DNA from: Tsukamurella paurometabola DSM 20162 | GTDB lineage: Bacteria; Actinomycetota; Actinomycetes; Mycobacteriales; Mycobacteriaceae | NCBI RefSeq assembly: GCF_000092225.1 | Contig: NC_014158.1 | Span: 62,001 to 126,000 of the forward strand | Direction: 5' to 3' | Length of the DNA: 64,000 nt | Shown here: in pieces, positions 17,012 through 24,827 of the stretch | Position numbering within the stretch: position 1 is the first letter of the stretch | Layout: each line of letters begins with the position of its first letter | Translations under genes and position numbers: made by a program | The notes under the pieces: model-generated | Told to the model about the DNA's origin: nothing | Databases searched by the model: none | What the model saw: only the letters and a program-made list of their open reading frames with translations

Positions 17012-18133
17012 CTACCGCTCGAAACCGACGAGCGATCGGTGGCGACGGGAGCGGTGAGCGAATCGGCTCGGGATCCGGTGCAGCTTCGCCCAGCCCGCCC
17101 ACGTGCGGAACTCGGCCCACGCCCAGCACAGTACGAGCACCGCGAGTGTGATCCCGGTGGCGGGACCCGGTCCCCACGGCTGTATCACCACCACGGGCAG
17201 TGTCATCAGGAGCAGTGCCTGCAGGACATACGAATCGAGTGAGCGGGTGCCGACCACCACGAACGGATGCGACGCCCGGCGAAACCACGGGTAGCGCAGC
17301 AACAGTGTCACAACCGCGATCACCGCGGGCAGGACGACCCATGCGGCGATGACTCGGGCCGGGCCGAACTCGATCTTTGCGCCGAGCATGTCGGCCGCGG
17401 GCGTTCGGCTGACCGCGCGGCCGCCGACGAACACGGCGGCAGTGCCGAGCAGGAGAACGACGACGACGCGCGATTTCACCATCACCTCGCTGACCCGCCA
17501 ATCGTGCCACTTCCACCCGACCACGAGCGCGGGCACGAACAGCGCCTGCCACGCGCACCAGTCCGCGGTGGCGCCCGCGGCGTTCTCATTGGGCAACAGG
17601 AACCACGCGGGTGGCTGGAGCATCGCCCATATGTACAACGCCAGCGAGAACACGAGGATCGGCTTCCACCAGCCTTTGCGCAGTACCGGGATGAGGATCA
17701 GCGCGGCGCACATCAGAACGAAATAGAGCGCGAGAACGTCGCCGCCTGCGGGGAGATAGCGCAAAGTGACGATATCGAGTACGGGGTGGCTCGTCTCGTG
17801 GATCGGCCGGAGCCCGAGGTGAGTTGCAGGAGGCCAGACGAGGGAGACGATCGCGGCGAGGCCGGACAGCAGGACCTGACATACGTAGATCACGGTGATG
17901 CGTCGGGCCAACCGCTCGCGCGACGTACTGCATCCTCCATCGCGATCGACCCATCGGCGGTGGACCACGCCAAGGATCAGACCGGACAGCAGGACGAACG
18001 CGGAGGCACCGTCGAAGTAGGGAATCTCGTGGGTGGGCCACGACAGGAATGCACCCTCATCGAAGTGACCCGTGATCATGCTGAACACCGCGAGTCCGCG
18101 GGCAGCGTCCACGGCGGTCAACCTCTTCGTCAC
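17012..18133 (-). CDS. OpgC-type membrane acyltransferase
   Basis: A 373-aa membrane protein of the OpgC/acyltransferase-3 type, which puts succinyl or other acyl groups on extracellular glycans. It starts MTKRLTAVDAARGLAVFSMITGH, with the family RGLAxxxMxxxH motif, then PYFDGASAFVLLSG, about ten hydrophobic segments and a basic tail. The GTG at 18133 is 7 nt after a TACACT -10 (18146-18141), so it is probably leaderless. It converges on the CopD-CtaG gene and diverges from the GT-C-like gene; I place it with the glycan island. Confidence 0.75.
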   Translation of the reverse strand: MTKRLTAVDAARGLAVFSMITGHFDEGAFLSWPTHEIPYFDGASAFVLLSGLILGVVHRRWVDRDGGCSTSRERLARRITVIYVCQVLLSGLAAIVSLVWPPATHLGLRPIHETSHPVLDIVTLRYLPAGGDVLALYFVLMCAALILIPVLRKGWWKPILVFSLALYIWAMLQPPAWFLLPNENAAGATADWCAWQALFVPALVVGWKWHDWRVSEVMVKSRVVVVLLLGTAAVFVGGRAVSRTPAADMLGAKIEFGPARVIAAWVVLPAVIAVVTLLLRYPWFRRASHPFVVVGTRSLDSYVLQALLLMTLPVVVIQPWGPGPATGITLAVLVLCWAWAEFRTWAGWAKLHRIPSRFAHRSRRHRSLVGFER

Positions 18134-18313
18134 GGGCGAAAGTGTACAGAGTATTCACGTCGCGGTTATCGTGCGAGCCGATGCCCGTCGACGAACTCAC
18201 TGTCGAAACATACGCTGAGCTGCAAATATGCTGCATCGCCAACCAGAGGCATCGCTGTGATATCGCATAGCAATGTTGTCTATGGGTGAAGCATAACGAT
18301 GTCCGCCCGAGCC

Positions 18314-18371
18314 GCTCGCGAGTTCTCGAAGCTGAAAGGCTCCAATCGAGCTTGGCCGCCAACTCGCGAGC
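18314..18371. repeat. 11-bp perfect inverted repeat around the -35 of the GT-C-like gene
   Basis: GCTCGCGAGTT (18314-18324) and AACTCGCGAGC (18361-18371) are exact reverse complements 36 bp apart. The right arm fills the spacer between the likely -35 (TTGGCC, 18352-18357) and -10 (TAGCAT, 18374-18379), so a bound protein would block RNA polymerase. Operator role is inferred. Confidence 0.55.
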
Positions 18372-18379
18372 GCTAGCAT
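18352..18379 (+). promoter_or_regulatory. Leaderless promoter, TAGCATTTTGC box
   Basis: TTGGCC, 16-bp spacer, TAGCAT, then TTTGCA and GTG at 18386: initiation should fall on the first base of the start codon. The box is identical to those at 7565 and 20190. Confidence 0.55.
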
Positions 18380-18385
18380 TTTGCA

Positions 18386-20071
18386 GTGTCAAACAGGGTT
18401 AATGTTGCGTGGGGTGGAAAACCGGTCGAATTAGGCGCGGCGACGCCGACCGGGATGCACAAGCTCTGGATCGCGATTCCGTTGGCCGCGTTGGCATTTC
18501 TGGATTCCATGACCCTCGCCCGTAGTCACAGCGAGGCAGAGGACGCCGCCCAATACATCCTGAACGTCACTAATGGTGACGACCTCTTCCATTCGAACCA
18601 CTTGTTGTACGGGCCGGTGAACTGGGTCAACTTCCGACTGTGGGAGGCGCTCGGATACGCCGGCGACGCGGTCGTCCCGATGCAGGTCCTCTCGGTCAGC
18701 GCCAGCCTGGTCTCCGTATGGCTGGTCTACCGGATCGCGCTCCGCGTCGGGGCGTCCCTCCCGCTTTCCCTCGCAGCAACCGGCTGGGTCGCGTTCTCCT
18801 TCGGATTCTGGGTCTACAGTCTCGAGGCGGATACCTACCTCCTGCCCATCCCGTTCCTCCTGTGGTCGGTCATGCTGATGCTCGACGTGATCGCGGCGGA
18901 CGCATCATCGCGATCTCGGACCTTCGCGAGGCTATCGGGACTGGGCGCGGTTGCCGCGATGGCGGCACTCCTGCATCAGCAGTACGTTTTCCTCCTTCCG
19001 GTCATCGCGATCACCTTCGTCATAGTGTGGCGCCGCAGCTCCGAAAGGACGTCGGCACGGCTGCTGTTCGGGCTCGGAGTCTTCCTCGCGTCATCCTGGC
19101 TCCTGATCGCCGTCACCTATTGCGTAGTGGGCCGGCTTGCGATCGGATTGAGCTCGCCCGTGGACATCGTTTCGTGGGCTCGAGGGCATGCGAGTAACGG
19201 TATGTGGGAGGCGATCTCTGCGAAGACTCCGCTGATGATGCTGGTCGGATTCGGCAGAGCGGTATTCGCGATGAACTTCCTGTTTCGCTCGCCCCGCTCG
19301 TCCGATCTGATGTCCAGGGTGTTTGCGGGAAAGTCGCTCGTCGAAGAGCGCCACCTGGCCGAGCACGGGATCAACACCGTGGCCTTCCTTGCGATCCTGC
19401 TCGCGATGGCTGCGGCTTTGGCTGCCATGGCGTGGCTGCTGGTACGCCTCGTGCGACGGTCAGCACGACGCGATGGAGAAGAGAAGTTCGCTGCGAAAAC
19501 GACTTTCATGATCTTCGCCGCCGTCTACCTGTTGGTCAACGTCATCGTGATCATGATCTGGGAGCCGGGCAATCTCGAGTTCTGGATCGCGGTCATGCCG
19601 GCGCTCGCTATCGCGCTCGCCGTTCTGCTGTCGGAGCGGACCAGGGCGGTAGCAGCGAGCTTCGTTCTGGTCGGCGCGCTGTTCGTCGCGAATCTGCTCG
19701 GCGCGGTGGTGCCGTACTCGCAGACGAGTAACGACTATTGGGCGATGCAGAACGGAGGGTTCCGCGGGCTCGTGGCGGAGGGCGACGTGATCGTCACCGA
19801 CTGCCCGTACCTCTGCCGGGGGGACCTCGCCTTGCTCACCGATGTGCCGCCGATCGATGCATCATCGGACGATGTGGACGAATTGACCGCGGCGCTCGGC
19901 ACACCCGGCACGGACGTGTTCGTGTCCTCGTGGACTTTCGATCCGCCTCCGCAAGCGGAGGCGCCGACGGGGAACGGTACCGTGCGTAAACAGCTGGACG
20001 AGCGCAGATCGCAGCTAGTAGAGGTGGGCAGATCGGGCGATCAGATCATCTATCGCCTTGAGCGCGGCTAG
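18386..20071 (+). CDS. GT-C-like polytopic membrane protein (putative glycosyltransferase)
   Basis: A 561-aa protein with about ten hydrophobic helices and a C-terminal extracytoplasmic domain of about 110 aa. The first periplasmic loop has the acidic SEAEDAAQYILN followed by HSNHLLYGPVNW. Acidic first-loop motifs mark GT-C enzymes that use polyprenyl-phosphate sugars. I see no certain Pfam signature, so the call rests on topology. It lies between OpgC-type and GH5 genes. The GTG start immediately follows the TAGCATTTTGCA box with no room for a Shine-Dalgarno. Confidence 0.6.
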   Translation: MSNRVNVAWGGKPVELGAATPTGMHKLWIAIPLAALAFLDSMTLARSHSEAEDAAQYILNVTNGDDLFHSNHLLYGPVNWVNFRLWEALGYAGDAVVPMQVLSVSASLVSVWLVYRIALRVGASLPLSLAATGWVAFSFGFWVYSLEADTYLLPIPFLLWSVMLMLDVIAADASSRSRTFARLSGLGAVAAMAALLHQQYVFLLPVIAITFVIVWRRSSERTSARLLFGLGVFLASSWLLIAVTYCVVGRLAIGLSSPVDIVSWARGHASNGMWEAISAKTPLMMLVGFGRAVFAMNFLFRSPRSSDLMSRVFAGKSLVEERHLAEHGINTVAFLAILLAMAAALAAMAWLLVRLVRRSARRDGEEKFAAKTTFMIFAAVYLLVNVIVIMIWEPGNLEFWIAVMPALAIALAVLLSERTRAVAASFVLVGALFVANLLGAVVPYSQTSNDYWAMQNGGFRGLVAEGDVIVTDCPYLCRGDLALLTDVPPIDASSDDVDELTAALGTPGTDVFVSSWTFDPPPQAEAPTGNGTVRKQLDERRSQLVEVGRSGDQIIYRLERG

Positions 20072-20110
20072 CGCGATCGGCGACGGGAAGCGCGCGACCC
20101 CCACCGAACA

Positions 20111-20154
20111 CGAAACCCGGACATGAAGCCGGGCCGCCCCGCGCTGGGTTTTCG
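20111..20154 (+). terminator. Terminator-like hairpin after the GT-C-like gene
   Basis: CGAAACCC (20111-20118) can pair with GGGTTTTCG (20146-20154) around an inner CCGG/CCGG stem, followed by TTTCCT. Pairing has one bulge, so strength is uncertain. Confidence 0.4.
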
Positions 20155-20165
20155 TTTCCTGTGAC

Positions 20166-20195
20166 TTCCGCAGGGCGAACGGAGCGGGCTAGCAT
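20166..20195 (+). promoter_or_regulatory. Leaderless promoter, TAGCATTTTGC box
   Basis: TAGCAT (20190-20195) and TTTGCG precede GTG 20202 with 6 nt between. The -35 is weak (TTCCGC, 18-bp spacer). It drives the small ORF and the coupled GH5 gene. Confidence 0.5.
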
Positions 20196-20201
20196 TTTGC
20201 G

Positions 20202-20498
20202 GTGACCGATTGCGATATCAACATTCCGGGTGCGCGCAGGCGCCGGATGATGCCCAGCGCGGCTGGAACCATCGCTACCGCGGTCGCTGCCGCGGTCGCA
20301 CGGAGCGGGATCGTCGTCACCTCCGGCGCGGACGGCCAGAACTCCTTCCACGATCCGTCGGAGATGTTGCCGCGGCAGAGTTTCCCTGCGCCGAATCTCG
20401 CCAGACGAAGTCTGCCGAGTGGACTAGCGGAGTCGCTCGACGCGCACGATCGAGGCACCTTGTCCTCCAGGTGTCGTGCGTCACAAGGAGCCGGATGA
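20202..20498 (+). CDS. Small leaderless ORF coupled to GH5 gene 1
   Basis: Unrecognised 98-aa product. Residues 11-16 are basic and residues 19-41 form a weak hydrophobic stretch (SAAGTIATAVAAAVARSGIVV) that could act as a poor signal or membrane anchor; the rest is polar. Evidence for translation is positional. Its GTG falls where transcription should begin after the TAGCAT box, and its TGA overlaps the GH5 ATG (ATGA). A degraded copy of its first seven codons appears at 21768. It may be a leader ORF rather than a functional protein. Confidence 0.45.
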   Translation: MTDCDINIPGARRRRMMPSAAGTIATAVAAAVARSGIVVTSGADGQNSFHDPSEMLPRQSFPAPNLARRSLPSGLAESLDAHDRGTLSSRCRASQGAG

Positions 20499-21697
20499 GC
20501 CGCATCTTCCGACGGCTGATCCCTCTGTTCGTCGTGATCGTTCTGGTGGTGACGTCCGCCGCGCTACCCACACGTCGCGCGGTCGACGACAGCACCGACG
20601 GGCAACGCGGCATCAACGTCACCACACTTCTTTCCCAGGCCATCACGATCTCCGGCTACCCCGATCTGACCGATACGGGTGAGCCCCAGGCTAGCTACGA
20701 TGCGCTGGCGGCGGTCGGGCATAGGCTGATCCGGCTCCCGATCGATTGGAACTTCCTGCAGCCGAACCTGGATAAGGGCGATGAGAGATTCTATTCGGCC
20801 TACTGGCGTGCGATCAAAGCTGAGATCGGAAAGATCAAGAAGGCCGGCCTCAAAGCGGTACTCGACCTCCACAACGGCTGCGAGTGGACTAAGCCGGGGT
20901 CGTCGGAGCCGCCGCTCGTCTGCGGCGCCGGACTGTCGCTCGATGTGACCACCGGGGTGTGGCGCACAATTTCCGAGGAGTTCAAGAACGAACCGGCCGT
21001 GGTGGCCTACGACCTGTTCAACGAGCCGACCAAGTTCACCCCGCCGAGCATTCCGAACGAGGCCGGTAAGCAGGCCTATTCCGTCTATCAGGCGCACGTG
21101 AACGCCATCGTCGCCGCGCTGCGGGCGCAAGGTGATCGCAAGGAGATCTGGGTCGAATCGCTGTGCTGTTCCATTGGGCTCGACATCAACAACACCGATC
21201 CGGACGGAGGCTGGGTCGTCGATCCGATCAAACGCATCGTCTACTCCCTGCATATGTATCCGGTCGGATTCGATGCCGATGCCGGCCTGGGGGAGGAGTT
21301 CAACCCTGCGAAGTTGGATCCGAACTACGAGGAGCCCAAAGGCAAGCCGTGGTCCAACCGTGGTTATGTGCGCGGATTCCTCCGCCGCCTCGACGGATTC
21401 GGCTCGTGGTGTAAACGCACCGGAGAGCAATGCTCGATCGGGGAAGTGGGGTGGTACAGCCGGGGACAGGCTAAAGACAGCGTGTCACGGTGGAACGAGC
21501 TCGGCGATGAGTGGTACAACATCGCCGACTACTACGGTCTGGCCGTCACCTACTACGGCGCGTCATCCGCCAGCGTGAGCCCCTTGTGGGTGTACGACGC
21601 GCCTGGCCCCTCCTCCTGGTTCCCCGCGCGCGGAATGACGCAGAAGCAGTCGCAGGCGTCCGTGATCGAGAAGCAGTCGCACCTGTCGAAGCCCTGA
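20495..21697 (+). CDS. Secreted GH5-like glycoside hydrolase, paralogue 1
   Basis: A 400-aa exported glycosidase of the cellulase (GH5) fold. An N-terminal signal/anchor (residues 5-24) precedes GQRGINVTTLLSQ. The acid/base Glu is E177 in YDLFNEP and the nucleophile is E317 in CSIGEVGWY, so both catalytic residues are present. Other landmarks are LIRLPIDWNFLQPN, VLDLHNGCEWT, a vicinal ESLCCS cysteine pair and SLHMYPV. It ends VIEKQSHLSKP, a tail shared with both paralogues. AAGGAG lies 5 nt before ATG. The substrate is unknown; a beta-glucan or the locus's own glycan is possible. Confidence 0.85.
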   Translation: MSRIFRRLIPLFVVIVLVVTSAALPTRRAVDDSTDGQRGINVTTLLSQAITISGYPDLTDTGEPQASYDALAAVGHRLIRLPIDWNFLQPNLDKGDERFYSAYWRAIKAEIGKIKKAGLKAVLDLHNGCEWTKPGSSEPPLVCGAGLSLDVTTGVWRTISEEFKNEPAVVAYDLFNEPTKFTPPSIPNEAGKQAYSVYQAHVNAIVAALRAQGDRKEIWVESLCCSIGLDINNTDPDGGWVVDPIKRIVYSLHMYPVGFDADAGLGEEFNPAKLDPNYEEPKGKPWSNRGYVRGFLRRLDGFGSWCKRTGEQCSIGEVGWYSRGQAKDSVSRWNELGDEWYNIADYYGLAVTYYGASSASVSPLWVYDAPGPSSWFPARGMTQKQSQASVIEKQSHLSKP

Positions 21698-21756
21698 CTG
21701 TGTGGCATGCCCGCAGACGGTTCGGGTCGGCCTGGTGGGCGTGGGTGAGCCGGCAT

Positions 21757-21790
21757 TGCGTCGTAACCGATTGCGGTGTCAATCCCCGTC
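21757..21790 (+). repeat. Decayed copy of the 20192-20222 promoter/start segment
   Basis: CATT-GCG-GTAACCGATTGCGGTGTCAA here matches CATTTTGCG-GTGACCGATTGCGATATCAA upstream of GH5 gene 1. Most differences fall at third codon positions (VTDCGVN against VTDCDIN). The TAG of the -10 box and the GTG start are lost and no long frame follows. It may be the remnant of a duplicated promoter-ORF unit; the match is short. Confidence 0.4.
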
Positions 21791-21838
21791 CAGGGGTGGA
21801 GAGATGGGCAACATCCGGTGGTCGCGGTTCCCGCGCTG

Positions 21839-23104
21839 TCACTTCGAGAGGTGCTGCGGTTTCTCGATGACGGTGGCCTGGGAGAAGCTGCGGGTAATGC
21901 CGGGCGCCGGGAATTGCCATCCCTGGAGGTTCGGGGGCTGTCCGACGGGGTTGGTCCCGTGCGTGCTGAGGGCGCCCTGAAGCCCGGTCGTGACGCCGAA
22001 TGACAGGACGTCGAAGCCGTAGTAGTTGGCCTTGTTATAGAACTCGTCGCCGAGGTCGTTCCATCGCGCAGCGGTTTCGGGCTCTGATATTTCGTTGTGC
22101 CAGCCGACTTCGCCGATCGAGCACTTCACGGAGAACTGGCTGCACCAACCACCGAAAGTATCCAGTCGCCACAGGAACCCGGTGGTGTACCCGCGATCGG
22201 ACCAGAATTGTCCGGGTGCCGAATCGTAGTTCGGATCGAGCTTCTTCTCTTCGAATTTCGAGGCCGTATTGGGGTCGCTGACGGGATACATGTGCTGCGA
22301 ATACTCGATGCGATTGAGCGGATCGACGGCCCAGGGCCCGTTCGGGTCGGTGCTGGCGAAGTCGTGGTTGAGGGTGCAGCACAACGACTGTACCCAGACA
22401 TACTTGTCGTCGCCGTTGTCACGAATGGCTTTGATCGAGGCGTTGATCGCGGACTTGTAGGCGCTGTACGGAGCCGGCCAGGTCCCCGGATCCTGCATGT
22501 CTGTCCGGATGGGATGCTGATAGGAGACGGGCTCGTTGACCAGGTCGTACACGGCGACGGCCGGCTCGCTCTTGTAGAGTGTCGAGATTCGCCGCCAGAG
22601 GTTGGCGAGGTGGGCGTCGGTCAGTCCTTTACCGCACAACAGGACTCTGCTGGGAGTGGGTTCCTCCCAATTCGTAGCACCGGTGCGGTCCTCCCACGTG
22701 CATGGATTGCCCAGCACGAGTACTACCTTCAGGCTGGCCTTCTTCGCCTTGGCGATCTCCGATGAGACCTTCGCTACGTATTTCGCGTCCAATGGTGCCC
22801 CGGTATTAGTGGCAGTGATTCCACGCTGCATCACGTCCCAGTTGAACCCGATGCGGACGTACTTGTGCCCTTTCGCCGCAAGGTAGTCGTATGTACTCTG
22901 CGGCTCACCGAATTTCGATGGCGATTCGTCCGGCCAGTCGTATGCGGTCTGTGATTGGACGAATAGCATGTTGGTGTTCACGCCGCGTTGGCCGAACCCA
23001 TAGGAGCCGTTCGCCGACGCGGACGGCGGTGCGGAAAGCAATGAGGCTGCGATGACGAAGGAAGCCGCGAACGCGGCGAACCGTGCTTTCATGATGGTCT
23101 CCAT
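21839..23104 (-). CDS. Secreted GH5-like glycoside hydrolase, paralogue 2
   Basis: A 421-aa exported GH5-like enzyme, the most divergent of the three. The signal peptide (MKARFAAFAASFVIAASLLSA) ends at SASA. Both catalytic positions are kept: VYDLVNEP (acid/base) and CSIGEVGWH (nucleophile). QSLCCT keeps the vicinal cysteines, and YSQHMYPVSD and the C-terminal EKPQHLSK tail match the paralogues. ATG 23104 has AGGAAC upstream; ATG 23092 (GGAG, 6 nt) is equally possible. It differs in the N-terminal strand (GFNWDVMQRG) and in longer loops, which suggests a different substrate or linkage. Confidence 0.8.
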   Translation of the reverse strand: METIMKARFAAFAASFVIAASLLSAPPSASANGSYGFGQRGVNTNMLFVQSQTAYDWPDESPSKFGEPQSTYDYLAAKGHKYVRIGFNWDVMQRGITATNTGAPLDAKYVAKVSSEIAKAKKASLKVVLVLGNPCTWEDRTGATNWEEPTPSRVLLCGKGLTDAHLANLWRRISTLYKSEPAVAVYDLVNEPVSYQHPIRTDMQDPGTWPAPYSAYKSAINASIKAIRDNGDDKYVWVQSLCCTLNHDFASTDPNGPWAVDPLNRIEYSQHMYPVSDPNTASKFEEKKLDPNYDSAPGQFWSDRGYTTGFLWRLDTFGGWCSQFSVKCSIGEVGWHNEISEPETAARWNDLGDEFYNKANYYGFDVLSFGVTTGLQGALSTHGTNPVGQPPNLQGWQFPAPGITRSFSQATVIEKPQHLSK

Positions 23105-23198
23105 ATCGAGTTCCTGGGCGGTCAACCGCCTCATTTCCGAAGGGTGCGGCCGCAGCGTCGACGATTCGTCATCGTCAGTACTATGCGCACCATTGGTC

Positions 23199-23321
23199 TC
23201 ACCTGAACGGAATGCTCGCCCCAGACGGTTGCCGCGCGATCGGAGGCGCCGCTAGCAACGCGGTGCCAAGCAGGATCGCCGCCGGTATCGCGGTCAGTCG
23301 TGGACGGTCTGAGAGGTACAT
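23199..23321 (-). CDS. Small signal-peptide-like ORF between GH5 genes
   Basis: A 40-aa product: basic start, hydrophobic core (TAIPAAILLGTALLAAPPIA), then a polar tail. It has a good Shine-Dalgarno (GGGAG, 6 nt before ATG 23321). It lies between GH5 genes 3 and 2 on their strand. It reads like an export signal with no mature protein, so it may be the remaining 5' end of a lost secreted gene, or a real small membrane peptide. Confidence 0.45.
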   Translation of the reverse strand: MYLSDRPRLTAIPAAILLGTALLAAPPIARQPSGASIPFR

Positions 23322-23383
23322 CGTTACTCCCGTTATGTGATCGTGCCGAGTAGGGAGGATGAGTGGAACGTCGATCTGTTCGA

Positions 23384-24634
23384 CTAGGGCCGTGAGAGAT
23401 GTGACGGCTTCTCCAGGATCAGCGCCTGCGGTTGCTTGCGGCTGAATCCGGGTGCAGGATGCCATGCGGGGGTGGCGGAGTCGTAGGCCCATAGGCTGCC
23501 CGGCGATGTCGAACTCGCTCCGTAGTACGTCACCGCGAATCCGTGGTAATTGGCCTTGTTGTACCACTCATCGCCGAGCTGGTTCCACAACGCGGCGCTG
23601 TCTGGCGACTGCCCGTCGCCGTACCAGCCGACCTCGCCGATGGAGCACTGGACGTTGCTGCGATCGCACCACCCGGCGAACCTGTCGAGCCGCGAGAGAA
23701 AACCTCGGACGTAGCCCCAGTCCGCCCAGAAGTCGCCTTGAGGTTGTTCGTAGTTGGGATCGATCTTGGCCATATCGAACACTTCGCCCTTGGAGCTATC
23801 GCTCACGGGGTACATGTGCTGGGAGTACACGATCTTGTTCAGCGGATCGATGACCCACCCGCCGTTGGGATCGGTGCTGGCGAGGTCGTGTTCTCTATGG
23901 CAGCACAGCGATTCGACCCAGATCTTCTTGCTGTCGTTGTTGGCACGCAGAGCGGCGACGATCGAGTTCACGGCCGCCTTGTACGACGTGTACGGCTGGT
24001 CGGCGGCATTCTGGAGTTCGCTGCGAGTCGGGTGATTGAATCGCACCGGTTCGTTGAAGAGGTCGTACGCCACCACGCTGGGTTCATTCTTGAATTGATT
24101 GGACAATTGGAGCCATACGTCGTTCGTGTCGGCGAGCGTGAGTCCCGCGCCGCAGACTTTCACGGGTGCTGTCGTCTTTGGCTTCGTCCATTCGCAGCCG
24201 TTATGGAGGTCGAGCACGGTTTTCAGGCCTGCTGCCTTGATCTTGGCAACTTCTGCCTTGATCGCGGTCCAGTACGCGGCGTGAAATGTTCGGTTGCCGG
24301 TGTCGAGATTGGGCTGGAGAAAGTTCCAACTGATGGGCAGGCGGATCAGCTTGTGGCCGAGGCTCGCGAGATAGTTGTACGACGATTGAGGTTCGCCGGT
24401 GTTGGTGATGGTGGGGTGGTCAAATATGGTCACCGCCTGAATCTCCATCGTGGTGACGTTGATCCCGCGTTGCCCATCGCCGACGGGGACCGCCGCTCGC
24501 GCAGGCCCGATGGCAATCGCGGACATGGCGGCGACCAGCACGGCAACAACGAAAACCACCGCGGCGCGGTGGCTCGCGCGTCTGATTCGACGTGCCGATA
24601 CGGCGAATTCTGCACCACCGGTCGAAGAGTTCAT
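23384..24634 (-). CDS. Secreted GH5-like glycoside hydrolase, paralogue 3
   Basis: A 416-aa close paralogue of GH5 gene 1: GQRGINVTTMEIQAVTI, LIRLPISWNFLQPNLDTG, VLDLHNGCEWTKP, YDLFNEP, ESLCCH, YSQHMYPVSD and CSIGEVGWY all align. The signal sequence is RAAVVFVVAVLVAAMSAIAIGPARA (residues 23-47). The C-terminus EKPSHLSRP repeats the family tail. A promoter with TTACTG and TAGATT, spaced 16 bp, lies upstream at 24713-24686. The active site looks intact. Its orientation opposite to gene 1 suggests an inverted duplication. Confidence 0.85.
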   Translation of the reverse strand: MNSSTGGAEFAVSARRIRRASHRAAVVFVVAVLVAAMSAIAIGPARAAVPVGDGQRGINVTTMEIQAVTIFDHPTITNTGEPQSSYNYLASLGHKLIRLPISWNFLQPNLDTGNRTFHAAYWTAIKAEVAKIKAAGLKTVLDLHNGCEWTKPKTTAPVKVCGAGLTLADTNDVWLQLSNQFKNEPSVVAYDLFNEPVRFNHPTRSELQNAADQPYTSYKAAVNSIVAALRANNDSKKIWVESLCCHREHDLASTDPNGGWVIDPLNKIVYSQHMYPVSDSSKGEVFDMAKIDPNYEQPQGDFWADWGYVRGFLSRLDRFAGWCDRSNVQCSIGEVGWYGDGQSPDSAALWNQLGDEWYNKANYHGFAVTYYGASSTSPGSLWAYDSATPAWHPAPGFSRKQPQALILEKPSHLSRP

Positions 24635-24685
24635 CGCCGTGCCCCGTTCGTCAACGGCGCCTCACGAGAGCGCCAACAGATCGCA

Positions 24686-24713
24686 AATCTAGCACCATCT
24701 ACATCACCAGTAA
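24686..24713 (-). promoter_or_regulatory. Promoter of GH5 gene 3
   Basis: On the minus strand TTACTG (24713-24708), 16 bp, TAGATT (24691-24686), followed by TGCGATC. The context GCTAGATTTGCG resembles the GCTAGCATTTTGCG box of the other island promoters. The leader to ATG 24634 is about 45 nt. Confidence 0.45.
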
Positions 24714-24827
24714 CATCCAACAGTCTGTGCGTCGAAGCGGAATCGGTGCGACGCCGAGCGCGGTAGTGTGCAATCACAAACAGGCTCGGAGGTGACGCCG
24801 GGCTGTCCTTCCTTGATCGGAGATCCA

